In this document: piece after piece, positions 35,267 through 43,631 of the stretch
How positions within the stretch are numbered: position 1 is the first letter of the stretch
How the letters are laid out: every line of letters begins with the position of its first letter
Source: Desulfurobacteriaceae bacterium
GTDB lineage: Bacteria; Aquificota; Aquificia; Desulfurobacteriales; Desulfurobacteriaceae
Length of the DNA: 64,000 nt
Direction: 5' to 3'
NCBI GenBank assembly: GCA_027051905.1
Contig: JALUGO010000007.1
Coordinates: forward strand, 62,001 to 126,000
Notes under the pieces: model-generated
What the model saw: only the letters and a program-made list of their open reading frames with translations
What the model was told of the DNA's origin: nothing
Database searches by the model: none
Translations under genes and position numbers: made by a program

Positions 35267-35303
35267 TGACAAAAAATGTCAGTGATTGTGACCAAAATTG
35301 TCA
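35267..35303 (+). promoter_or_regulatory. Two phased 15-base dyads (enhancer-binding protein sites)
   Basis: TGACAAAAAATGTCA (35267-35281) and TGACCAAAATTGTCA (35289-35303) share TGAC-N7-GTCA. Their centres are 22 bases apart, two helical turns, and lie about 110 and 87 bases before the expected transcript start of the sigma-54 promoter. The layout is that of NtrC/PilR-type activator sites. Confidence 0.72.
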
Positions 35304-35356
35304 GTTTGTGGTTTGTGGTTTCGATGAATTCCCTTTTGGGAAAAGGAATTTGAATT

Positions 35357-35372
35357 TGGCATAGATGTTGCT
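35357..35372 (+). promoter_or_regulatory. Sigma-54 promoter of the major pilin gene
   Basis: TGGCATAGATGTTGCT: GG and GC dinucleotides at exact -24/-12 spacing, matching TGGCAyr-N4-TTGCw at all the key positions. It lies 47 bases before the pilin ATG. Type IV pilin genes are often sigma-54 dependent. Confidence 0.88.
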
Positions 35373-35418
35373 ATACTAATCAAAAATAGAATGAAAAAAT
35401 TTTAAAGGAGGTAGTATC

Positions 35419-35802
35419 ATGAGAAAGGCGTTTACACTGGTGGAGTTGCTGATTGTTATTGCAATCATCGCCATCCTGGCAGCAATTGCAATACCACAGT
35501 ATACCAAGTATGTGAAAAAAGCTGCTGCATCAAATGCTCAGGCAGCGTTTTCTGCGTGTCTCTCAGCTGCAATGGCTCAGTTTGCTGATAACGGTTCTGC
35601 AAAGGATTATGATTGCACCATAGATTTGGGTAATGGTAGCAATGCTACGTATACTATTAAACTGGATGATGATGGGAACTTGGCTGGTTTCGCGGATCCT
35701 GACAATGCTTCTAATACAACAACAAGCATTACGGTTAAAATTAAAGGTCATCAGGTAACCTGTGAAGCTAAAACAAGCACTAATACAATTTACTGTTACT
35801 AA
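35419..35802 (+). CDS. pilA: Type IV pilin, major-type
   Basis: A 127-residue prepilin with a very short leader (MRKA) before [21 protein letters not shown], with Glu5 of the mature protein present. The residue before the cleavage site is Ala instead of the usual Gly, which some peptidases accept. A C-terminal cysteine pair (CEAK..IYCY) and an earlier pair (SACL..YDC) suggest disulphide-closed loops. The strong ribosome site AAAGGAGG is consistent with an abundant product. It is processed by the peptidase at the window start. Confidence 0.93.
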   Translation: MRKAFTLVELLIVIAIIAILAAIAIPQYTKYVKKAAASNAQAAFSACLSAAMAQFADNGSAKDYDCTIDLGNGSNATYTIKLDDDGNLAGFADPDNASNTTTSITVKIKGHQVTCEAKTSTNTIYCY

Positions 35803-35815
35803 TCAACAATTTTTC

Positions 35816-35824
35816 TGGTATAAT
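35816..35824 (+). promoter_or_regulatory. Extended -10 promoter for the second pilin
   Basis: TGGTATAAT: TG, one base and TATAAT, 23 bases before the second pilin ATG. The possible -35 (TTACTA) is weak. It would allow the second pilin to be made independently of the sigma-54 promoter. Confidence 0.55.
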
Positions 35825-35846
35825 GGAGGGAGGGGGAAAATAATCT

Positions 35847-36221
35847 ATGATGGAGAGGGGAGGATTTACCTTAATAGAACTTTTAATAGCGATTGCCATT
35901 CTTGCTATTCTTACGGCTGTTGCTCTGCCCGCTTACGTGAAGTATAAGAACAATGCAGTTGTTTCCCACGTTCAGCAGAACCTTGTGAACTGTGCTTCTC
36001 AGCTTATGGCTGAATATGCGGATAACGGCACAGACTCCAGAAACTGCACTATGGATATTTCCAGTAACTCCTGCGAACTGGAAGTAAGTGAAAACGGTAG
36101 CTACATAAAAATAGCAACATCTTACTGTATCTTTGAGATAAACGGGGTAAAGGTTAAGTGTGAAATAAGAACAGACTACGGTGACGTTAACGGACGGATA
36201 GACTGTTATCGGATTCAGTGA
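35847..36221 (+). CDS. Type IV pilin-like protein, second copy
   Basis: A 124-residue prepilin with leader MMERG and the canonical Gly before FTLIELLIAIAILAILTAVAL, Glu5 conserved. It resembles the first pilin in length, in the ADNG motif around residue 55, and in cysteine placement (NCAS, RNCT, SCEL, YCIF, KCE, DCY), with more cysteines. The pair probably arose by duplication and divergence. It may be a minor pilin or a condition-specific fibre. It converges on lptD with a 13-base gap. Confidence 0.9.
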   Translation: MMERGGFTLIELLIAIAILAILTAVALPAYVKYKNNAVVSHVQQNLVNCASQLMAEYADNGTDSRNCTMDISSNSCELEVSENGSYIKIATSYCIFEINGVKVKCEIRTDYGDVNGRIDCYRIQ

Positions 36222-36234
36222 CTATTTTGAAGTC

Positions 36235-38169
36235 TTACTCTTTTCTTCCTGTGAGTTTATATCCGTAACTACCCAGTTTCATTAAATCGATTCTTAGGAC
36301 TATCTGGTAGTCAACCGTGTTGTTGTAATTTTTAATCCACCTGTAAGAGATGTTTCCATTCCAGCAACCTCTGTTGATCCAGAGGGAATACTGCCTCTCC
36401 CTGTCTTCACTCAGTTTAAGGTCGTATCTCTGCTGATAGGAAAAAGAGAGGAACCTGTTTATCGGTAACCATGTTCCCCACCTGAGGTAGGTTATCTCTT
36501 CCGGAGTGTTTTGTCTGTAGTAGTTACTCCATAGTCTTATGTTGAATGGCAGTTTGAAAGAGATTCTTGTGTTTGAGAAATTCAGGTTGCCCTCAGACAA
36601 GTTAAACTGCAGGGTTTCTCTCAGATTGAGCCAGCTTAAAGGAGACGTATCTGTATCAAACATCAGGTTTTCCCAGCTATCTGTTAAACTGTATTCCGCA
36701 GACATTAAAACCCTTGCTATCCTGCATTCAGGTGAGTAGATGTAAAGCTCCATTTCCGGAGTGAGAACTCTTCTTCCCTTCAACCTGTCTGTTAGGTCGA
36801 AAAATGGATTTGAGCTCTGGTCTTCACTCTCCCTGTAGAAAAACGTAAGCTGAGGGTTAACCGAGAAACTGTATGTTCCTGTCCTGTAGAATCTGCTGGT
36901 TTCTGTTGTATTTTTGAACTCTACTATGTGTCTGCTTCCTCCCTCCTGGTAGGAGGTAAAGAGGTAGCTGAGCTTTGAGCTGTTTTTCAGAATTCCCAGT
37001 TTTCTGGTGTACCTAAGAGATGGCAGAGCGTTAAACCTGTAACCGCTACCGCCGGCTTCTCTGTAGAAGTAAGTTACGTCTGAACTGAGGTTGAACGTAA
37101 AGGGCGTTCCGGGAACAGGTGTGTCTAAGAGGTAGAAGTTCACGTTTGGAACCTTCTGATAGGCTGTGTTTGTGGAACCGGTAAGGTAGCGGAGGTATGT
37201 GGTGTTGACGTTCAGGATCGCCCTTTCCCAGAGCTTAGACCCGGTTACTGTGGATTTTGTGTATAGCCTTGTTTGAGCTTCAACGTCAAACGTTGAAGAG
37301 TTTATGTAGTAAGACCTGCTGCTGATAATGTTTGCCTTTGTTTTAAAGTAGAGAAAGTCTGATGGGTTGTAAGAGTGATAGAAATTAAGGCGCCAGTCTT
37401 TACTCCTCTTTTTGTTGAGCTGGTAGTAGTTTATCTCTCCGCTGTTTCTATTTCCCAGAACGTAGCGGAGCTCTCCTTCTAATCCCTGTCCGTCGATTGT
37501 TCTCTTCTCAAAAGTTAGCGTGAGGTCTGCGCTTCTTCCTAAGACAAAGTATACAGGCTGTTTGTAGATGAAGCCGTCGTTGCTCATGTAGCCCAGTTTA
37601 GGAACGAGGAATCCCGATTTTCTCTCCTTCTGAATGGGGCCTGATAGGTAGGGAGATACCAGGATGGGGATCTCCTTTACCCTGAATGCTACCCACTTTC
37701 CACGGAAGGATTCTCCAAGAAGTATTTTGAACTTTTTTGAAGTTACAGACCAGTCGGGGCAGGTGTGGGAGCAGGGGGTATATTCTCCATCGTAGGCTAT
37801 CCACTCCTTTTCAGAGATTCTTTCAATTCTGTCGGCTTTGATCCTGTCTGTTGGAGACAGGAAGCCGTGAACATCTGTAAGAACTGCCCTTTTGGTTTTT
37901 AGGTTATAAACGAGCTCCCTGCAGAAGAGGTGGGCAGGTTTTTCGATTATCTCAACGTTTCCCCATACTCTGATGATTCCGGTTTCCTTGTTGTATGAGG
38001 CGTTGTCTCCTTTGATTGTAACTTCCTGATACTTTACGAAAACTTTGCCGGAAGCTGTTACTGACTTTTCAACGTTCCCAGAAATTCTGTCTGCGGTAAT
38101 GTGAACGGGAACTGCTGCCAGCGAAATGGCTGGAAAAAGTGCCACCAGTAGTGTAGCTAACTTTTTCAA
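36235..38169 (-). CDS. lptD: LPS-assembly outer-membrane protein
   Basis: A 644-residue protein. A signal peptide (1-18) is followed by an OstA/LptA-like jelly roll (ITADRISGNVEKSVTASGKVFVKYQ) and then the LptD barrel with the family signature (YTPCSHTCPDWSV, IPILVSPYLSGPIQKERKSGFL). LptD inserts LPS into the outer leaflet together with LptE. The paired cysteines in CSHTC are the only obvious disulphide candidates near the domain boundary. It is shorter than the E. coli protein. TTG start with AGGGG seven bases upstream. The rest of the Lpt machinery is not in the window. Confidence 0.92.
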   Translation of the reverse strand: MKKLATLLVALFPAISLAAVPVHITADRISGNVEKSVTASGKVFVKYQEVTIKGDNASYNKETGIIRVWGNVEIIEKPAHLFCRELVYNLKTKRAVLTDVHGFLSPTDRIKADRIERISEKEWIAYDGEYTPCSHTCPDWSVTSKKFKILLGESFRGKWVAFRVKEIPILVSPYLSGPIQKERKSGFLVPKLGYMSNDGFIYKQPVYFVLGRSADLTLTFEKRTIDGQGLEGELRYVLGNRNSGEINYYQLNKKRSKDWRLNFYHSYNPSDFLYFKTKANIISSRSYYINSSTFDVEAQTRLYTKSTVTGSKLWERAILNVNTTYLRYLTGSTNTAYQKVPNVNFYLLDTPVPGTPFTFNLSSDVTYFYREAGGSGYRFNALPSLRYTRKLGILKNSSKLSYLFTSYQEGGSRHIVEFKNTTETSRFYRTGTYSFSVNPQLTFFYRESEDQSSNPFFDLTDRLKGRRVLTPEMELYIYSPECRIARVLMSAEYSLTDSWENLMFDTDTSPLSWLNLRETLQFNLSEGNLNFSNTRISFKLPFNIRLWSNYYRQNTPEEITYLRWGTWLPINRFLSFSYQQRYDLKLSEDRERQYSLWINRGCWNGNISYRWIKNYNNTVDYQIVLRIDLMKLGSYGYKLTGRKE

Positions 38170-38232
38170 GACTTTCCCCTTTTTCCTTTGTCTTCATAAT
38201 TTTAAACTGAAATTACAATCGGGAGGTTGACT

Positions 38233-38553
38233 ATGAAAAGTCCTGCAGAGATTGTCAAAAAGGTTGCTTTGCTCCAGATAGGTTTTATCTCCCTTGTTTC
38301 TGAGAAGGTAGAAACTTTTGTGAAGGAGCTTGAGGAAAAAGGAAAACTTTCTGAAGAAGAGGGGAAGAAATTCATTCAGCAGCTTAAAGGGCAGCTGGAG
38401 AAACAGAAGGAGGAGGTGGCCAGGGAGGTTTCGAAGGTTTTGAAAGAGCTCCCTGTAGCAACAAAATCTGAGCTTGATGCTTTGAGAAAGGAGATAAAGG
38501 AACTCAGAGCTGAAGTGGAGGAGCTTAAAAAGGCTCTTGAAGAGAAGAAGTAA
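38233..38553 (+). CDS. Phasin/PhaF-like coiled-coil protein
   Basis: A 106-residue helical protein. An N-terminal phasin-like helix (AEIVKKVALLQIGFISLVSE) is followed by continuous heptads rich in Lys/Glu to the C-terminus (LRKEIKELRAEVEELKKALEEKK). The ATG has GGGAGG six bases upstream. It is coupled to the UbiB-family kinase by TAATG, a pairing also seen elsewhere, where PhaF-like proteins co-occur with ABC1 kinases and may scaffold them. PHA granule binding is possible but no PHA genes are in view. Confidence 0.78.
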   Translation: MKSPAEIVKKVALLQIGFISLVSEKVETFVKELEEKGKLSEEEGKKFIQQLKGQLEKQKEEVAREVSKVLKELPVATKSELDALRKEIKELRAEVEELKKALEEKK

Positions 38554-40067
38554 TGTCACGTCTTTTAAGGCTCTGGCAGGTTGTTGCTTATCTTTTTTTC
38601 TGTTCTTACGAGATTCTGGAGCGGTATTTGACCCCTGTGGGGGTGTTTTTTCTGAGTTTTCTTTTCTTTCCTTACAGGGAGCTCCTCTCCTACCCTCCTC
38701 CAAGGCGTCTGAAGATAGCTTTTGAGAGGTTAGGAGGCGCTTATGTAAAGATTGGTCAGCTCCTCTCTACAAGGGTCGACATCCTTCCGGCTGAATTTGT
38801 CAGAGAGCTTGAAAGCCTGCAGGACAGAGTTCCCCCTCAACCTTTAAAAGAGCTCCTAAGGCACTACCCTGCTCTTGAAAACGCTTTTCTGTCAATCGAT
38901 GAGGAGCCGATAGGTTCGGGCTCGGTTGCCCAGGTTCACAGGGCTGTTCTCAAAGATGGGAGGGAAGTTGCTTTAAAGATAATACGGCCTAAGGCTGAAG
39001 AGTTAATAAAGAGAGACGTTTCTATCTTGAGAACTCTGGTCTTTTTAATCTCATTCATACCTGCCGTTAAAGAGTTTAGAGTTCCTCAGATAGTTTCTGA
39101 GTTTGAAAGGATGTTGCTGAACGAACTTGAGCTTACCACTGAAGCGGCTTATATGGAGCTTTTCAGGAAATTTTCCCGGAAAGAGCCGGGCTTATACGTT
39201 CCGGAAGTTATCTGGGAATTTACGGCTTCCAGATACCTTACTACTGAGTTTGTGAAGGGAGAAAAACTCTCAGAAAAGCTGTTTGAACCTTATATCCCTA
39301 AAGAGAGGGAAAGGCTTGCGCGGAAGTTTGTCCATATAGTTAACAGAACGGTTTTTGAGCTTGGCGTTTTCCACGGGGACCTTCACCCCGGTAACATATT
39401 TCTTCTGGAAGATGGAAGGTTTGCTTTTGTCGATTTTGGCATCGTTGGAAGGCTGTCGCCAGATACGTTAAGAGAATTCTTCTTTTTCTCTATTGGGGTT
39501 ATGAACAGGGATCCAGATATGATAGTAAGTGCCCTCAAGAGGATAGGAGCAGTTAGTGATAAAGTAAATGAGAATCTGCTAAAGAGGGAGATTCTGATTT
39601 TCCTCGATAAATACTATAACAGACCTCTGTCTCAGATAGACGCTGAGAGGCTGTTTTACGAGGAGCTTTCTGTTGCAAGGCGTTTTAGGATTGTTCTTCC
39701 TGAAGAGCTTGTCACTCTTATGAAGACTATTGCCCATACTGAATCTATAGCCAGAATTATCTATCCGGATTTCCACCTGCCTCCCGTTTTAAAACCCTAC
39801 CTGATGAAGTTAACTCCCGGTATGGTGGCCTCTTCGGTAAAGAGGGTGGCTTTGAGAATGGCTCTGGATTACGGGGAGCTCCTATCTCAGCTTCCGTCTT
39901 ACGTTAAAAATGTCGGAAGAGAAGAAGCGGAAAAGCAGAAGAAAGTTTCTTCAACTTTTTGGGGAGCAGCTCTTCTTGGGTTTTCTATCGTTCTTACACT
40001 CTCTCCCAAGCTACTTCTTGTTTACCTGCCGGGACTTTACTTCTTTAAAAGGGCTGCTGAAAAGTAG
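38553..40067 (+). CDS. ubiB: UbiB/ABC1/AarF-family atypical kinase
   Basis: A 504-residue membrane-associated protein-kinase-like ATPase. Family marks in order: KIGQ (GAYVKIGQLLSTR), the alanine-rich nucleotide loop GSGSVAQVHRA, catalytic lysine VALKII, ExD region, GDLHPGNIF and FVDFGIVG. C-terminal hydrophobic helices lie about 470-500. Homologues support ubiquinone or other isoprenoid-quinone synthesis; in Aquificota the partner would be a menaquinone or demethylmenathioquinone (inference). Confidence 0.9.
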   Translation: MSRLLRLWQVVAYLFFCSYEILERYLTPVGVFFLSFLFFPYRELLSYPPPRRLKIAFERLGGAYVKIGQLLSTRVDILPAEFVRELESLQDRVPPQPLKELLRHYPALENAFLSIDEEPIGSGSVAQVHRAVLKDGREVALKIIRPKAEELIKRDVSILRTLVFLISFIPAVKEFRVPQIVSEFERMLLNELELTTEAAYMELFRKFSRKEPGLYVPEVIWEFTASRYLTTEFVKGEKLSEKLFEPYIPKERERLARKFVHIVNRTVFELGVFHGDLHPGNIFLLEDGRFAFVDFGIVGRLSPDTLREFFFFSIGVMNRDPDMIVSALKRIGAVSDKVNENLLKREILIFLDKYYNRPLSQIDAERLFYEELSVARRFRIVLPEELVTLMKTIAHTESIARIIYPDFHLPPVLKPYLMKLTPGMVASSVKRVALRMALDYGELLSQLPSYVKNVGREEAEKQKKVSSTFWGAALLGFSIVLTLSPKLLLVYLPGLYFFKRAAEK

Positions 40068-40097
40068 TATGCTTTCAAAAACGGACAGGAGAGGGTG

Positions 40098-40649
40098 ATG
40101 GCAGTTTATACCACTCTTCTTCACTACCCCGTTTATAACAAGAGCAAAAAAGTGGTTGCAACCTCACTTACTACCCTTGATATACACGATATAGCAAGGG
40201 CTTCCAGAACTTACGGAGTTAAGCGTTACTACGTTGTTCAGCCCATAGAAAACCATCTCTGGCTTGCAAGGAAACTCCTCTCCTTCTGGCAGAGCGGTCA
40301 CGGCAGGGAGTATAACCCGAAACGCTGGGAAGCGCTGAAGATAGTTGAGGCTGTTCCTTACTTTGAGGATGTTTTAAGTGATATAAGGGAGAAGGATGGT
40401 GTTACTCCGAAGGTTGTTGTTACATCTGCCAGACGTTACGGTAACGCTGTCTCTTACGCTTTTCTGAGAGAAAGGATATCTGCAGGGGAAGACGTTATTA
40501 TCTGTTTTGGAACAGGATGGGGGTTGACGGAAGAGTTCATTTCATCGGCAGATTACGTTCTGGAACCGATAGAGGGGATTACCGATTATAACCATCTCTC
40601 TGTGAGGTCGGCTGCGTCAATTATCCTAGACAGGTTAATGGGAAGGTGA
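40098..40649 (+). CDS. SPOUT-type RNA methyltransferase
   Basis: A 183-residue protein resembling the SAM-dependent RNA methyltransferase domain family first described in Aquifex. It has an N-terminal beta-alpha unit (YTTLLHYPVYNKSKKVVATS), the ARASRTYGVKRYYVV segment and the C-terminal trefoil-knot region (IICFGTGWGLTEEFI, then ITDYNHLSVRSAASIILDRL). Knotted SPOUT enzymes bind SAM there as dimers. The ATG at 40098 has AGGAGAGGG upstream. The RNA target is unknown. A hairpin follows directly. Confidence 0.85.
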   Translation: MAVYTTLLHYPVYNKSKKVVATSLTTLDIHDIARASRTYGVKRYYVVQPIENHLWLARKLLSFWQSGHGREYNPKRWEALKIVEAVPYFEDVLSDIREKDGVTPKVVVTSARRYGNAVSYAFLRERISAGEDVIICFGTGWGLTEEFISSADYVLEPIEGITDYNHLSVRSAASIILDRLMGR

Positions 40650-40671
40650 GCCCGAAGGCCCACCAAATTTT
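40645..40671 (+). terminator. Hairpin between convergent genes
   Basis: GGTGAGCC and GGCCCACC arms (one mismatch on the plus strand, a G-T pair on the minus strand) enclose CGAA, read as UUCG on the other strand. A TTTTA follows. It overlaps both stop regions and may serve both genes. Confidence 0.5.
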
Positions 40672-42100
40672 ACTCCCCCTTGTATTCCCACTTTCCTGTT
40701 GTCAGATATCTATGGATGGATTTTGCAGCTATCTGGGCGTGTCTGATAGCCGTAACAACGAGGTCTCCTCCGTTGACTACGTCGCCTCCTGCCCAGATTC
40801 CTTCAACGTTTGTTCTGAACTCCTCGTCAACGGTTGAAAGGTTGTTCCACTTATCGATCTTGAGGCCTTCAAAGTCTTTGTAAGCTACCGGGTTGTCTCC
40901 CTGACCTATTGCAAAAATAACAACGTCACAGGGGATTTCAAACTCAGACCCTTCAATAGGCTTGACCTTTGGTCTTCCGCTTTCCTGGGGAATCAGCTCC
41001 ATCTTAACGCACTTGAGAGCTCTCACGTTTCCATCTTCGTCGCCTAAAACCTCAACGGGTTGTGTCAACCAGTTAATCTTAATTCCTTCCTCTTCGAGCA
41101 TTTCCCACTCATCTTCCCTTGCCGATGATGTCTCCTTTGTTCTTCTGTAAACCACCTCAACTTCGTTTCCGAGTCTGACGGCTACAAGAGCACAGTCAAC
41201 AGCAGTGAAACCTCCGCCTACAACGATGACCCTTTTATCTTGGGGGAGCTCTATGTCTGCTTCGGGGGCAAGGAGAGGATGAATTTCACCTGTGTTTACC
41301 TTCATGAGGAAGCCGATTGCGGAGTAGGCACCCTTCAGGTCTGCTCCGGGAATGTTCATCTTTTTCCCTCTTCCGGAGCCGACGGCAATGAAAACGGCGT
41401 CATAGTCGTTTTTTATTTGCTCAAGGGTTATGTCTTCACCTACAACTGTGTTTGTTTTTACCTCAACTCCAAGGTTGAGGATCAGATTAATGTCCCAGTC
41501 TAAAGCCTCCCTTGGGAGCCTTGGTTCAGGAATTCCATACCTCATTACTCCGCCAAGGTATGGAAGGGCCTCGAAAATTGTTACTCTGTGTCCCTTCTTT
41601 GCAAGGAAGTAAGCGGCTGCAAGCCCTGCAGGCCCTCCTCCGATTATGGCAACCTTTTTACCTGTGTCTTCACACTCCTTTTCATCTACCCAGTTAATGC
41701 CAGACATCCTTACGTTATCTGCTATAAACCTTTCAAGGCCTCCTATTGAAACGGCTTCACCGTTTTTCCTCCTAAGGAGAATGCAGGTGCTTTCACATAG
41801 CCTTTCCTGAGGACAGACTCTTCCGCAAACAGAGCTAAAGGGGTTTCTATCCCTCAGGATTTTGTATCCCTCTATAACGTTTTCCTTCTGGATGGTCTCT
41901 ATCCATTCTGGAATTCTGCTGTTTACGGGGCATGAGTCCATACATGTAGGAGTTTTACATAGGAGACAGCGGATGGATTCATCTTTTGCAGCGGTGTGGC
42001 CGTATCCCAAAACGTATTCGTTGAATACTCTCTTTCTCACTTCTGGTGGAAGAACCGGCATGGGCATTCTATCCATCCATCTGTCCAGTTTCTTTTTCAT
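40670..42100 (-). CDS. gltD: Glutamate synthase small subunit / NADPH-dependent oxidoreductase
   Basis: A 476-residue flavoprotein with an N-terminal [4Fe-4S] module (CLLCKTPTCMDSC and CGRVCPQERLCESTC). It then carries an FAD-binding GGGPAGLAAAYFLAKKGH and an NADPH-binding GGGFTAVDCALVAVRLG domain, ending with GIWAGGDVVNGG. It passes electrons from NADPH to a glutamate synthase large chain. In its absence similar proteins act as NfnB or sulphide dehydrogenase. No large subunit lies nearby, so a homotetrameric or Nfn-like role remains possible. Confidence 0.88.
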   Translation of the reverse strand: MKKKLDRWMDRMPMPVLPPEVRKRVFNEYVLGYGHTAAKDESIRCLLCKTPTCMDSCPVNSRIPEWIETIQKENVIEGYKILRDRNPFSSVCGRVCPQERLCESTCILLRRKNGEAVSIGGLERFIADNVRMSGINWVDEKECEDTGKKVAIIGGGPAGLAAAYFLAKKGHRVTIFEALPYLGGVMRYGIPEPRLPREALDWDINLILNLGVEVKTNTVVGEDITLEQIKNDYDAVFIAVGSGRGKKMNIPGADLKGAYSAIGFLMKVNTGEIHPLLAPEADIELPQDKRVIVVGGGFTAVDCALVAVRLGNEVEVVYRRTKETSSAREDEWEMLEEEGIKINWLTQPVEVLGDEDGNVRALKCVKMELIPQESGRPKVKPIEGSEFEIPCDVVIFAIGQGDNPVAYKDFEGLKIDKWNNLSTVDEEFRTNVEGIWAGGDVVNGGDLVVTAIRHAQIAAKSIHRYLTTGKWEYKGE

Positions 42101-42203
42101 TCCCTTCCTCCAAAGTGTGTTTATGGAATTTTACAGTCTTGTAAAAAATTTGTAAAAACTCCCTGTCTGTATAATTTCCAGACCAAAACTTCCGGAGGAG
42201 CTG

Positions 42204-42851
42204 ATGCCAAAAGTTATCCTTGTCAGGCACGGGAAAACGGTCTGGAACGCAGAGGGAAGATATCAGGGGAAGATGGATATTCCCCTTAACGAAGAGGGTA
42301 AAGAACAGGCCAGAAGAGTGGGAGAGGCGTTGAAGGATTTTCCCGTTAAAGCTGTCTTTTCAAGTCCTCTTTCAAGGTGCAGAGATACTGCTGAAGAGAT
42401 TGCCAGACATCACGGTTTAGATGTTCAGGTAAAGGAAGGTTTTAAGGAGATCGACCACGGAGAGTGGGAAGGAATGCTTGCTTCTGAGGTTGAGGAAAAG
42501 TATCCGGAGCTCCTCAAACTCTGGAGGACTAAGCCGGCAGAGGTTCAGATGCCGGGAGGGGAGAGTTTAAAGGACGTTTACGATAGGGCAGTAAGAGCTT
42601 TTGAGGAAGTTGTTTCGCAGTTTTCTCCCGAAGATCTGATTGTTATAGTCGGCCACGATGCTACGAACAAGGTTTTAATGTGCCACCTCCTTGGAACTGA
42701 CCTCAACAAGTTCTGGGCCTTCAAACAGGCAAACTGCGGGATAACCGTTCTCGAATATAACCCAGAAACAAAACAGATTGTTGTTCACGTTGCAAATGCT
42801 ACTGGGCACCTTGGAAAAGAGATAGACCTTGAGGTTCAGAAATCTCTCTAA
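42204..42851 (+). CDS. Histidine phosphatase family protein
   Basis: A 215-residue phosphoglycerate-mutase-like enzyme: catalytic RHG in LVRHGKTVWN, FSSPLSRCRDTAEEIA, the acid residue in EIDHGEWEG and the second histidine in VGHDATNK. Candidates are alpha-ribazole phosphatase (cobalamin) or the metal-independent phosphoserine phosphatase known from Hydrogenobacter; sequence alone does not decide. AGGAG lies three bases before the ATG. A TATAAT lies at 42170-42175 without a clear -35. It is coupled to sfsA by TAATG. Confidence 0.87.
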   Translation: MPKVILVRHGKTVWNAEGRYQGKMDIPLNEEGKEQARRVGEALKDFPVKAVFSSPLSRCRDTAEEIARHHGLDVQVKEGFKEIDHGEWEGMLASEVEEKYPELLKLWRTKPAEVQMPGGESLKDVYDRAVRAFEEVVSQFSPEDLIVIVGHDATNKVLMCHLLGTDLNKFWAFKQANCGITVLEYNPETKQIVVHVANATGHLGKEIDLEVQKSL

Positions 42852-43537
42852 TGGTTCTGGTAGATCTCAAGTCCTACTTTGGGAAGTTCATAAGAGGGAA
42901 GTTTTTAGAAAGGCTTAACAGGTTTGTGGTTCTTGTTGAAGTAAATGGAGAGATTAAAAAGGCTCACTTGAGCGATACCGGAAGGCTGGGGGAGCTCCTT
43001 GTGCCGGGAGTTCCCGTTCTCCTTTCTCCCAACCCGAAGGGAAAACTCGACTACAAGTTTGTGGCCGTTGAGAAAGGGGGAGAGTGGGTTCTTTTGAACA
43101 CTTCGGTTCACTCAAAGATTGCCCGTAAAGTTCTGGAAAGTGGCGTTTTAGGATTTAAGCCCCGAAATCTGAAAGCCGAGTATAAACTGGAAAACAGCCG
43201 TATAGATTTTCTTGTAGATGAAAATCTTCTTCTTGAAGTTAAGGGGTGTAATCTCGTTGAGGAGGAAGTCTGCCTCTTTCCCGATGCTCCTACAGATAGA
43301 GGTAGGCGGCATTTAGGAGAACTCCTCTCTGCATTAAACAGGGGCTATAGATCAGCCGTCTTATTCCTTGCTTTTAGAGGCTGTAAATGTTTCCTGCCTA
43401 ATAGAGAGAGGGATCCCGATTTCTCTAACGTCTTTTACAGAGCTCTTAATGCCGGCGTTGAGTTCTATGCTGTTCGACTTCAGTTTCAGCCAACGGGGGA
43501 AGTTTTGTTTAGAAAAAGTTTAAAACTTTGCACTTGA
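42851..43537 (+). CDS. sfsA: SfsA DNA/RNA nuclease family protein
   Basis: A 228-residue protein with the SfsA OB-like N-terminus (KFLERLNRFVVLVEVNG, HLSDTGRLGELL) and a PD-(D/E)xK nuclease core (IDFLVDENLLLEVKGCNLV, with FPDAPTDRGRRHLGEL). Despite the historic sugar-fermentation name, it is thought to be a nucleic-acid binding or cleaving enzyme. It overlaps the phosphatase stop by one base. A promoter-like sequence begins at its 3' end. Confidence 0.92.
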   Translation: MVLVDLKSYFGKFIRGKFLERLNRFVVLVEVNGEIKKAHLSDTGRLGELLVPGVPVLLSPNPKGKLDYKFVAVEKGGEWVLLNTSVHSKIARKVLESGVLGFKPRNLKAEYKLENSRIDFLVDENLLLEVKGCNLVEEEVCLFPDAPTDRGRRHLGELLSALNRGYRSAVLFLAFRGCKCFLPNRERDPDFSNVFYRALNAGVEFYAVRLQFQPTGEVLFRKSLKLCT

Positions 43538-43561
43538 CTTTGTGATTCAAGTTTATATTAT
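43534..43561 (+). promoter_or_regulatory. Promoter-like sequence ahead of a short CU-rich transcript
   Basis: TTGACT (43534-43539), 16 bases, TATTAT (43556-43561). Transcription would start near 43568 and reach the strong terminator at 43601-43631, giving an RNA of about 60 bases with no open frame. It starts inside the sfsA stop region. Confidence 0.5.
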
Positions 43562-43600
43562 ATCCCACCCAGATGCTCCATCTCTCCCTCCTCACGTTAA

Positions 43601-43631
43601 GGCTGCCCCCTCCGTTTGGGGGCCTTTTTTA
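43601..43631 (+). terminator. Strong intrinsic terminator after sfsA
   Basis: CCCCC and GGGGG core, extended by GGC/GCC around a two-base bulge, loop TCCGTTT, then T6. It lies between convergent genes; the last bases are shared with the stop of the FeMo-cofactor-like gene. Confidence 0.85.

Noticed and set aside
35325-35355. AATTCC/GGAATT dyad before the pilin promoter
   Set aside because: It is AT-rich, imperfect inside and not phased with the two TGAC-N7-GTCA sites, so I do not call it an operator.
38194-38703. Minus-strand open frame of about 170 codons opposite the phasin-like and UbiB genes
   Set aside because: Its leucine/lysine-rich sequence mirrors the coiled-coil coding strand; the plus-strand genes have motifs and ribosome sites.
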